DNA from: Sphingomonas adhaesiva
Lineage (GTDB): Bacteria > Pseudomonadota > Alphaproteobacteria > Sphingomonadales > Sphingomonadaceae
DNA: 64,000 nucleotides
Direction of reading: 5' to 3'
NCBI RefSeq assembly: GCF_036946125.1
Contig: NZ_JAQIJT010000002.1
Location: 155,001 to 219,000, forward strand
The translations under genes were made by a program, and so were the position numbers. Within the stretch, counting starts at the first letter, position 1. Each line of letters begins with the position of its first letter. This document shows, piece by piece, positions 34,783 to 42,293 of this stretch. Under the pieces are notes generated by a model. It did no database searches. It was not told where the DNA came from and saw only the letters and a list, made by a program, of their open reading frames with translations.

Positions 34783-36171
34783 ATGGGCATCCAGGCCGAC
34801 AAGACCCGCACCGGCATGGTGGCGCGCACGATCCGCGACCGCATCGAGGCGCGGGCGTTGACGCCGGGCGCGCGGCTCCCGTCGATCCGCGCGATGGCGG
34901 AGACGAGCAACGTCGCGCGCTCGACGGTGGTTGACGCCTATGACCGGCTAGCTGCCGAGGGGGTGATCCGGTCGCGTCCCGGGTCGGGCTTCTATGTCGC
35001 CGCGCCGCTCGCACCGCTGGCGCTGGATCGGCTCGGCGCCACGCAGGAGCGCGAGGTCGATCCGTTGTGGATGCTGCGACAGTCGCTGGGCGAACAACGG
35101 CATGACCTGATGCCGGGATGCGGCTGGCTGCCGGACGACTGGTTGGCGAGCGAAGCACTTCGCAAGGCGATGCGCGCCGCTGCGCGGGCCGGCGGCGACG
35201 GCGTGCTGGCCGGCTATGCCTCGCCACGCGGCTCGCTGCAGCTTCGCGTCCTCTTGGCCCGCAGGATGGCGGATCAGGGGATCGAGGCCGGCCCCGACCA
35301 GATCCTGCTGACCGATAGCGGCACCCATGCGCTCGATCTCGTCTGTCGCTTCCTGCTGCAACCGGGCGACGCCGTGCTGGTCGACGATCCCTGTTACTTC
35401 AACTTCCTCGCGCTGCTGCGGGCGCACCGGGCCAAGGTAATCGGCGTGCCGATGACGCCGACGGGCCCCGATGTCTCCGCCTTCGCCGAGGCAGCCGCGG
35501 TGCATCGTCCGCGTTTCTATCTGACCAACTCCGGCATCCATAACCCGACCGGCACCTCGCTCGGCGCGCCGACCGCGCACCGCCTGCTCAAGATCGCCGA
35601 GGCCCACGACATGACTGTCGTCGAGGACGACATCTTCGCCGATTTCGAGCATGCGGCATCGCCGCGACTGGCGGCGTTCGACGGGCTCGACCGGACGATC
35701 CGGATCGGCAGCTTCTCCAAGTCGCTGTCGGCGGCGGTGCGCTGCGGGCACATCGCCGCGCGGCCCGACTGGATCGAGGCGCTCGCCGACCTGCGCATCG
35801 CGACCTCGATGGCCGGTAGTCCGCTGGCGGCCAACCTGCTCCATGCCGTGCTGACCGACGGCAGCTATCGCCGCCATGTCGAGGGCGTGCGCACCCGGCT
35901 CGCGCGGGCCACGGCGCGGGTGAGCAAACGGCTGCGCGCGGCCGGCATCGAGCCGTGGATCGAGCCGGCGGCGGGCATCTTCCTGTGGGCGCGGCTGGCG
36001 GACGGTGTCGATGCCGTCGACTTGGCCCGCCGTGCCATCGGCGACGGCATCGTGCTGGCGCCCGGCCCGGTGTTCAGCACCAGCGGCGGGTGGCGCGACC
36101 ACATGCGGTTCAACGTCGCTATGAGCGACGACGATCGCCTGTCCGCTTTCCTGGAACGCGCGCACCGATAG
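34783..36171 (+). CDS. MocR-type PLP-dependent transcriptional regulator
   Basis: 462 aa from ATG 34783. An N-terminal GntR winged HTH (VARTIRDRIEARALTPGARLPSIRAMAETSNVARSTVVDAYDRLAAEGVI) is fused to a fold-type I aminotransferase domain; Schiff-base Lys lies in GSFSKSLSAAVRCGHIA. MocR proteins use PLP to sense amines or amino acids. It is divergent from phzF-DJ-1 (110 bp between the starts), its probable target. Confidence 0.92.
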   Translation: MGIQADKTRTGMVARTIRDRIEARALTPGARLPSIRAMAETSNVARSTVVDAYDRLAAEGVIRSRPGSGFYVAAPLAPLALDRLGATQEREVDPLWMLRQSLGEQRHDLMPGCGWLPDDWLASEALRKAMRAAARAGGDGVLAGYASPRGSLQLRVLLARRMADQGIEAGPDQILLTDSGTHALDLVCRFLLQPGDAVLVDDPCYFNFLALLRAHRAKVIGVPMTPTGPDVSAFAEAAAVHRPRFYLTNSGIHNPTGTSLGAPTAHRLLKIAEAHDMTVVEDDIFADFEHAASPRLAAFDGLDRTIRIGSFSKSLSAAVRCGHIAARPDWIEALADLRIATSMAGSPLAANLLHAVLTDGSYRRHVEGVRTRLARATARVSKRLRAAGIEPWIEPAAGIFLWARLADGVDAVDLARRAIGDGIVLAPGPVFSTSGGWRDHMRFNVAMSDDDRLSAFLERAHR

Positions 36172-36423
36172 CCGCCGACGCGAACGTGGCCATCGCGTTG
36201 TTCCGATAAGTGGTACGCGCAAGTCGGTGAGCGACGAGGAAAGCGGCCGCATAGTGAGGGAGGAGGAAATTCAGGCGCAACAGCGCAATTTGGCGGGGCG
36301 GCCAAATTGCGGTGCGCCGCCGGTGCCTGATCGGCCGCGGCGGGTCCTCCAACCTGACGGTTTCCGGAAGGCGGTTCGAGAGGGGTATTGTGTGGTCCGC
36401 GGGGCGCGTCGACAATCAGGGGC
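36172..36423. promoter_or_regulatory. Region upstream of relaxase A, candidate oriT
   Basis: 250 bases before the relaxase start. Contains a perfect 9-bp dyad, GCAATTTGG (36285-36293) / CCAAATTGC (36302-36310), and the sequence AACCTGACGGTTTCCGGA (36351-36368), which recurs almost exactly inside the relaxase gene (38744-38760). Inverted repeats just 5' of a relaxase gene are where oriT sites usually lie; no nic site was assigned. Confidence 0.45.
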
Positions 36424-39006
36424 ATGTCGACGTCCGGGTCCATCGGTGAAGAGCCTGCGGTGTTCGCGCACCACGTGCGTGCGCTTCTCGCCCGGCAGCG
36501 GCGCGAGGACGAGGAAGCGATTGCCGGGTCCCTGAAGCGGACCGGCTTCCGCGCGCAGGGCGACGATCGCGAGGGCCGCGGTTTGCAAGTCCGCCCGCTT
36601 ACAGCCGGCCGCGAGCGGACGGTGGACTTCCATGCCGCCAGCCCGCTGACCCGCCGCGATCGGCAGACGGGCGGGTTCCGGGTGCCACACTTCGACGTGA
36701 AGGCGATCGTGGCGATCCACCCGCCGTCCCGGAACGGCGTCGCTCATCCGCGCTGCGGCGGCGGGGGGATGAGCGCCGCGGCACACTTCGACTATGTGAC
36801 CGATGGGGCAAGGATCGGACTGGCGACCCATATCGACTATATCCGGCGCGAGACCGGCGTCGACGATCCGGCCGGCGAGATGCTGCTCGACATGCTGGAC
36901 GAGCAGCATCTCCGGGCAGAGAAGAACGAGCTCGCCTGCTATACCAACATCCCGGGCGGCTGGGACCGGGCACGCAGCCTGTTCGAGGCGGCCGAACGCG
37001 CCGCACCGCCGCCGAAGTCGCATCTGCTTCAGGCCTCGACCGCGCAGGTCACCAGTTTCGAATATCAGCTGAAGTTCGGCGGTGCCCCGACCTGGTTCCG
37101 CGAGATGACGCGGCGATTGCAGGCGGAAGCGGCCGAGGTCGAGCGGGAGGCGATCGAGCGTGGGTGGCCCGAGCGGCATCGCATGGTCACCATCGCTGAG
37201 GTGTCCGGCGAGGAAGCCTATGAGCGTCTCGACTGGTTCGAACGCAGGCGATTCGCTCGCGATCTCGTAACGTGGAAGCAGGGCCGAACCCAACGATCGC
37301 AGCACCGGTTCGTCGGCGAACTGCCCGATGGTCTTTCAGCGTTCGATCGCCACGAGATACTGTCGCGCTTCTGCGGCACGTTGGCGGATGACGGCTGGAT
37401 GGTGGTCGGCGCGATCCACCAACCCGACCGCCACAACGATCGCCGCAATTTCCACCTGCATGTCGATGGCGTCGATCGCCCGGCCGAATGGCTCGACGAT
37501 CCTGGCTGTTGGGACTTCGAATATGTCGAACGACGCAACGGAAAGGTCACGCATCCGAAGCGTCAGAAGAAGGTTCGCTACGAAGCGCCACCCGCCGGGC
37601 TGCTGCGGGAGCGGTTTATCACGATCGTCAATGAGGTGGTCGGCGATCGGCCGCACGTCGTGCGGTATCTGCACGGGACCTATGCCGACAACGACATCGG
37701 GCTGACCCCGCTCGAGCATATGGGCAACCGGGCCACCGGGCTCGAAGCACGCGGGATCGAGACGGAGGTGGGATCGCGCAACGCCCGGAGGATCCTCGCC
37801 GATGAGGCCGCGGCTTGCGAGAAGCGTGCGAACGAGGCGGAGGCGGCGCTCGCCAGTGAACTCGCGCTGATCCGAACCATCGTCGCGAATGATCTCGCCG
37901 TCATGGCCGCGGTCGAACGCTACGAACGATTGGAACGGCGTCTGATCCGGCGGCGGCTTCAGCGCGAACTCACCGACGTCGTTATCACGATGGCGCGGTC
38001 GCGGGCGGAGACGGTGGTGCATACGCTGACCCCGACGCCGGGGCGCCCTGTGACACCGCGCAAGGGAGACGACCAACTGCTCGCCGATGCTCGGGCGCAC
38101 CTTGCATGGGTCGAGCGGAACAGCCCTACGCCGGACGAGCGGGAAGCGGCGCGACGGGTGGAGGAGGCGCTCGCCGCAAGGGCAGCGGACCAGTGGGCAA
38201 TCGTCCTGTCGGCAACGGCACGGGTTGGGCAAGCGCCGGCCATGGACGCGGTCGTTTACCTTCCGCGCCATCATGCGCCTGCGGCGGCGGCCACGGCGTC
38301 GCGGTTCGACGGTCCGAAGCGGGATCGCTTGCGCGCCTGGCTGCGCAAGCACGCCGCTGATGGGGATCTGCTGATTTTCGATAACGGCGAAGCGCGGCTC
38401 GGCCGCAGCGTTCCAAGGGCGATCGACACGCTGATGCGGCAGTTTGCTCACGAACCGAGCTTCCAGCGACTGCTGTTGGCGGAGCGGCACCGGCGGGCCG
38501 ATCGCGAGTTGCTGTCGGGCTCCGCTCCGTCGAAGGGGACGCCAAGCACGTCTTCCGAGTCAGGCAAGCCGCGCCCGATGCCATCGAGCGCTCCGTCCAC
38601 CACGACGGTTGGAACCCTGCCGATCCCAGAATCGGGCGAGGCGGAGTTCTCGTCCATGGTCATGGGCACGACTTCTGTTACGCCCATCGCGCCGCCCACG
38701 GCCTCCCCGAGTGCGCATATCGCGGCGCGGCAGGCGCATCGGAAACCTGACGTTTCCGGATCGCCGCCTGACAAGCTGCCGAACCGGGTCACACCGAGCC
38801 GGCCGGAGCGGGCGGCTTCCATCGCGACGAAGGACGCTTCTACCAACCGCGCGCCCTCTACGCCGGAGACGGTAGAGAAGTTGAAGGTCAGTATCTTTGA
38901 TCAGGCATCGTCGTTGCCGACGGCGGGCGGGAAGATAGTGGGACCCAAGGGGCCGGCAAGTCCCGCGCCACCGCTCAGTCTGCCCACCAAGGGCCCCGAG
39001 CGCTAG
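36424..39006 (+). CDS. MobA/MobL-like relaxase
   Basis: 860 aa from ATG 36424. Residues 335-350 contain NDRRNFHLHVDGVDRP with His344-x-His346, the HUH metal pair, preceded by VVGAIHQPD. LARQRREDEEA and CYTNIPGGWDRA near the start belong to the nuclease region; a central helical, Arg/Glu-rich region (residues 480-620) may be a coiled coil; the last 200 residues are Pro/Ser/Thr-rich and low-complexity. Presumed to nick oriT upstream and initiate conjugative mobilization. Catalytic Tyr not assigned by eye. Confidence 0.75.
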   Translation: MSTSGSIGEEPAVFAHHVRALLARQRREDEEAIAGSLKRTGFRAQGDDREGRGLQVRPLTAGRERTVDFHAASPLTRRDRQTGGFRVPHFDVKAIVAIHPPSRNGVAHPRCGGGGMSAAAHFDYVTDGARIGLATHIDYIRRETGVDDPAGEMLLDMLDEQHLRAEKNELACYTNIPGGWDRARSLFEAAERAAPPPKSHLLQASTAQVTSFEYQLKFGGAPTWFREMTRRLQAEAAEVEREAIERGWPERHRMVTIAEVSGEEAYERLDWFERRRFARDLVTWKQGRTQRSQHRFVGELPDGLSAFDRHEILSRFCGTLADDGWMVVGAIHQPDRHNDRRNFHLHVDGVDRPAEWLDDPGCWDFEYVERRNGKVTHPKRQKKVRYEAPPAGLLRERFITIVNEVVGDRPHVVRYLHGTYADNDIGLTPLEHMGNRATGLEARGIETEVGSRNARRILADEAAACEKRANEAEAALASELALIRTIVANDLAVMAAVERYERLERRLIRRRLQRELTDVVITMARSRAETVVHTLTPTPGRPVTPRKGDDQLLADARAHLAWVERNSPTPDEREAARRVEEALAARAADQWAIVLSATARVGQAPAMDAVVYLPRHHAPAAAATASRFDGPKRDRLRAWLRKHAADGDLLIFDNGEARLGRSVPRAIDTLMRQFAHEPSFQRLLLAERHRRADRELLSGSAPSKGTPSTSSESGKPRPMPSSAPSTTTVGTLPIPESGEAEFSSMVMGTTSVTPIAPPTASPSAHIAARQAHRKPDVSGSPPDKLPNRVTPSRPERAASIATKDASTNRAPSTPETVEKLKVSIFDQASSLPTAGGKIVGPKGPASPAPPLSLPTKGPER

Positions 39007-39161
39007 CCCGTCGCGTGCATCCGGGAAGATCCGCCGGGGCCGGCGGAAGGAAGATTGGGAATCGCCTGCGGCTGTGCCGTGAAGGCGAAAATGAAGGTGC
39101 GGAAGGGTGGCGCGCAGCCCGCCACCTCCCGCATAATCCCAAGGACTTTCTTGTGTATATC

Positions 39162-39683
39162 ATGACCAAAGAGCGTGCGCTGGCGCAGATGCGTGCGCTG
39201 ACCGCGACCCAGGCGCTCGCCATGCTGGTGGGCTGGCAATCCGACCCGGCGACTCGGCTGCTGCTGCGCCCGCCGTTCAGCGAATGGTTCTACGCCGCCT
39301 CCGCCGATCTCCTGCTGGTCCCATCGATCGAACCGACGCGCGGCGATCTCGCCATCGTCGAACGGGGCATGCGCGAAGCGCGTTGCGACGCACTCGTCGT
39401 CAAGGCGTCGAGTGAAGGTCGGCGCACCCTCTATATCGCTTACGGCCAGTGGGGTCGGCAGGAGAACGCCTGGTGCCACGGCCGGCGGCTCTGGCTGTCG
39501 CCGCGTGGCGAGGCGTGGCTGGTCCCCGACCCGCACGACAGCGACGATCCGCACCTGTCGATGCAGTTGACCGAGCGCCGGCTGCAGGTCGCGTCGCATC
39601 CGCCCGCGCGGGACGAGCAGGAGGCGATCGACGGCCTCGACCGGGCCGACGCCTTCCTCGCGCAGTTGTGGGGGGACCGCTGA
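39162..39683 (+). CDS. Element-associated hypothetical protein, paralogue of gene at 40442
   Basis: 173 aa from ATG 39162 (CCCAAGGAC upstream). The centre reads RTLYIAYGQWGRQENAWCHGRRLWLSPRGEAWLVPDPHDSDD, which aligns with SHPGCRLWLSKTGSRALLLPQPHVRG in the gene at 40442, so the two are paralogues. The repeated form RRLWLS-x-x-G suggests a shared fold. The stop overlaps the next start (TGATG). Function unknown, part of the mobilization block. Confidence 0.65.
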   Translation: MTKERALAQMRALTATQALAMLVGWQSDPATRLLLRPPFSEWFYAASADLLLVPSIEPTRGDLAIVERGMREARCDALVVKASSEGRRTLYIAYGQWGRQENAWCHGRRLWLSPRGEAWLVPDPHDSDDPHLSMQLTERRLQVASHPPARDEQEAIDGLDRADAFLAQLWGDR

Positions 39684-40315
39684 TGACCGTGCTCCCGTGG
39701 ATCAGCCCTGCTGAGGCCGATGACATGCTGTTCGACGATCCGCTCGGCCCGTCGCCCAATTTTGGCTTCGCGCTTCTGCGGCCGACGGCCAAGGGCAAGC
39801 GCAACACCACCGCCGACATCGCCCGCGCCAAGCTCCAGCCGAGCAGGCCGGACGATGCGGCCTGGGGACCGGACGGGCTGTGGCCGATCAGCTGCACCAC
39901 CAGCCGGCTGGTGCCCGCGCCCGGTGTCGCGCTCGAGCCGGATGCGCTGGAGAGCGTGTTCGAGGGCTATGACGCCCGGGTCAAGCCGCACCAGAAGCTG
40001 CTGGCGACGGTGCTGACCATGCGCTTCGACCACGGCTGGCAGGCGACGGATATCCTGTCGCTGGTCGGCATGTACGCGTTCCAGCATCTCGCGCTCGACC
40101 GCCGGCTGACCAGCCTCACCGTCGTCCATATGCCGGGTGACGAATTGTCGGCGCGCCGGCCGCATGCGCATTGCGTCGTGCTGGCGCGCGTCCATCGCGC
40201 CAGCGGATGGGGCGAGCTGCACCGCGATCTGGTCGCCAATGACGCGCAGGCTACCTTTCAGGCCGAGTGGGAGACGTTCCGTGACGAGTGGGAGCCGCGC
40301 TTCGCGCCCGGCTGA
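39683..40315 (+). CDS. Small HUH-motif mobilization-like protein
   Basis: 210 aa. DELSARRPHAHCVVLARVHRASG contains His161-x-His163 preceded by LTSLTVVHMPG, as in MobA/MobL and replication HUH proteins; a possible nucleophile Tyr is in ESVFEGYDARV. Similar in size and motif to the element B protein at 17527. Start shares one base with the upstream stop. Confidence 0.65.
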   Translation: MTVLPWISPAEADDMLFDDPLGPSPNFGFALLRPTAKGKRNTTADIARAKLQPSRPDDAAWGPDGLWPISCTTSRLVPAPGVALEPDALESVFEGYDARVKPHQKLLATVLTMRFDHGWQATDILSLVGMYAFQHLALDRRLTSLTVVHMPGDELSARRPHAHCVVLARVHRASGWGELHRDLVANDAQATFQAEWETFRDEWEPRFAPG

Positions 40316-40441
40316 GCAGGCCGCCGAGCATCCGCGACAGGCGTCGCGGGTGCCCTCGGCCGGGGCGGGCCGGTGCCCGCCGGAGGGGGATCAACCGATG
40401 AAGTGTCCCCGATTGGGGGATGAGAAATCGGGAAGAACCAG

Positions 40442-40933
40442 ATGACCAACACCGCCGCCGCCCGCGCTCACCTCGCCGCCGTCTCCACGATGCTCCTGGG
40501 CAACCGCACGCTGCGGCCGTCCGCGGCGCTGCTCGCAGGTGAGCGCCTCGATCAGTTCGCGCGGCTCCGGCTGGGGCAGATGGCCTGCGACGCGCAGGCC
40601 GACCTCGTCCACCTCACCTTCGAGGAGCAGGCGGGCGACACCGTGATGACCGACATCTCGATCTTCGTGCCGCGCGACCGGATCTGCTTCTCACACCCCG
40701 GCTGCCGGCTGTGGCTGTCGAAGACCGGGTCGCGCGCGCTGCTGCTGCCCCAGCCGCACGTGCGTGGCAGCTTCCGCCTCGCGCCGGCGGAGATCGTCCA
40801 CCTGCCCTTCAAGCCCGCTGACGCGGACGCCGAGCAGGGCATCGCCCGCGCCGAGGCGCGCCTGCGCCGGCTGGTCGAGCGCGGTGTCGATGTCGCGGGC
40901 CGCGTCGTCATCAACGACTGGCCGATCTGGTAG
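40442..40933 (+). CDS. Element-associated hypothetical protein, paralogue of gene at 39162
   Basis: 163 aa. ATG 40442 follows GAAGAACCAG. Its CRLWLSKTGSRALLLPQPH matches the 39162 protein. The end overlaps, on the opposite strand, the last 81 codons of the methyltransferase gene (40691-41824), so the two convergent genes share 243 bp. The reading frame here looks coding (RGVDVAGRVVINDWPIW), so the overlap is probably real. Confidence 0.65.
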   Translation: MTNTAAARAHLAAVSTMLLGNRTLRPSAALLAGERLDQFARLRLGQMACDAQADLVHLTFEEQAGDTVMTDISIFVPRDRICFSHPGCRLWLSKTGSRALLLPQPHVRGSFRLAPAEIVHLPFKPADADAEQGIARAEARLRRLVERGVDVAGRVVINDWPIW

Positions 40934-41824
40934 TGAGGCGAGCCCGTGCGAGCGGGCCAGCCAATACCCCTCGGCGATCTCCGCCCAGCGTGCCCGCTGC
41001 TCGGTCGAGCTACCGAATGCCACCAGCATCAACGAATGGGGCGTGTGCTGCGACCGGCCGCGGATGTCGGCGAAACGCACCCGGCCCCGCAGGAGGAAGA
41101 TGTCGGCCTCGACGGTCAACGTTTCGTGGAACCAGCGGGAGTCGGTGCGCGCGGGGACGAGGCAGACGACGCTGCCGACATTCCCGCACGACCATTGGTC
41201 ATGCGCGCGTTTCAGCCAGCGCAGCGTTTCGCTGAAAGGAGGATTGACGAAGGCGAGCCCGCCCGACCAGTCGTCGACGAACCCGTCGCCGCCTTCTTCG
41301 AGCAGGATGCGGCGCTTCGCGACCACCGGGCTCAGCGCATGACCGCACGGGTCAAGGTCGATCGCGCCGAACGCATGGTGGACCTTCGCCAGGAACTCGG
41401 GCGGGGTGAAGCGGATGTCGCGGTCCGCTTTATCGCCCTCGCTCCAGTAAACGCGTTCCTGTGCCCGGCGCCGGGCCTGAGGCGCGAGCACGGTCAACAG
41501 GCGGAGCAGGCTGGCGACCGATCCGCCGCCGCGCTCGAGGCTGGCGAGCGTCGTGCGCGACATGCGCGCGCGTGACGCCGCCTTCTCCAGCGTCCAGCCA
41601 CGCCGAAGCCGGCTGGCGCGCAGTTTCTCGCCAAGGGTGTTGCCCGGCCCGAGACCGGTCAGCCGGAAGTCGGTTGCGATCATCACCGCGACAAGGGTCT
41701 CGACCGAACCGACGCCCCGCTCGAGCCGCTTGATCTTCTGCAACGGCACGCCGATGCGCGCCGCGAGCGCCGTCTGCGACACGCCCGCCGACCTGCGGGC
41801 CTCGATGAGCGCAGCGATCAACAT
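40691..41824 (-). CDS. Tandem-HTH DNA N6-adenine methyltransferase (Dam-like)
   Basis: 377 aa. Two XRE-like helix-turn-helix domains (residues about 1-50 and 60-115: VSQTALAARIGVPLQKIKRLERG; WTLEKAASRARMSRTTLASLERGG) precede a PF05869-type Dam domain with DLDPCGHA (156-162) and catalytic NPPF (194-197). It resembles phage and element methyltransferases that double as regulators. The last about 80 residues are low-complexity (ARLGAGDALLGVR...) and read antisense to the gene at 40442. It may mark the element's own DNA or control the transfer genes. Confidence 0.82.
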   Translation of the reverse strand: MLIAALIEARRSAGVSQTALAARIGVPLQKIKRLERGVGSVETLVAVMIATDFRLTGLGPGNTLGEKLRASRLRRGWTLEKAASRARMSRTTLASLERGGGSVASLLRLLTVLAPQARRRAQERVYWSEGDKADRDIRFTPPEFLAKVHHAFGAIDLDPCGHALSPVVAKRRILLEEGGDGFVDDWSGGLAFVNPPFSETLRWLKRAHDQWSCGNVGSVVCLVPARTDSRWFHETLTVEADIFLLRGRVRFADIRGRSQHTPHSLMLVAFGSSTEQRARWAEIAEGYWLARSHGLASLPDRPVVDDDAARDIDTALDQPAQARLGAGDALLGVRVSGLEGQVDDLRRREAEAATHVRLGQQQRARPGLRQPQPAAGV

Positions 41825-42077
41825 CAGATACCAAAAGGGTTCATATCCTGGTCGATATGAGCAGCCCTATACGCTGGGTCAATACTTGCCCGAATTGCGA
41901 GGGCACGGGCTCCATTACTTCGCTAAAACGCAAGAAGAATGTCGTGTGTTTGCGACAAAAGTAAACATCTCTTTACCATGTCAGGAACAGTCGACATCGC
42001 GTCGCGAAGATTTGCGTTGCCGACAGGCGGGCAGATCGCCTAATCAACGCCCGTTCGCCAGCAGGCGGACCGAGGCG

Positions 42078-42198
42078 TGACAACCTCGTCGGTAAGTAGC
42101 CGTAAGCCCGGCCCGAATCCGTTCGGCCGGGAAGCGGGTGTGTATGTCCAGGGCGCAAGCCTAAAGACACTCGCGCCTGTCTTACCGCAGGTTGTCAC
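42078..42198. ncRNA. Structured element with long closing stem, possible ncRNA or DNA site
   Basis: GTGACAACCT...CGGTAAG (42078-42097) pairs with CTTACCG...AGGTTGTCAC (42181-42198) through 17 base pairs. Inside, CCCGGCC (about 42107) pairs with GGCCGGG (42125-42131), and GCGGGTGT (about 42134) with ACACTCGC (about 42167), enclosing AGGgC-GCAA-GCCT, a GNRA-capped stem. This resembles a three-way-junction RNA, but I know no matching riboswitch class. Alternatively a DNA hairpin site for the mobile element. Confidence 0.5.
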
Positions 42199-42212
42199 CT
42201 CCCGGCTTTTGG

Positions 42213-42254
42213 GCCGGCACCGCCTCGATTTTTACATGAGGCGGTGCCGCCGGC
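42213..42254. repeat. Strong hairpin upstream of the S8 peptidase gene
   Basis: GCACCGCCTC (about 42217-42226) and GAGGCGGTGC (42238-42247) form a perfect 10-bp stem, extended by further GC pairs, with loop GATTTTTACAT. It could act as an operator, attenuator or terminator between the structured element and the peptidase start; without a T-run on the outer side a terminator role is uncertain. Confidence 0.5.
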
Positions 42255-42293
42255 TGGAGCCGACCGGCACCGACGCGAACGGGGGTTCGGGCG

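Larger units (their letters stand above)
41825..42293. other. Long leader between methyltransferase and S8 peptidase genes
   Basis: No gene is supported in this 470-base region. It contains the large structured dyad at 42078-42198 and the hairpin at 42213-42254 (listed separately). The part around 41890-41990 is AT-rich and could hold the promoter of either gene, but no clear boxes are seen. Confidence 0.4.

Noticed and set aside
40691..40933. Methyltransferase tail as sequencing artefact
   Set aside because: Both frames here look coding on their own strands, so the overlap is recorded as real but flagged.
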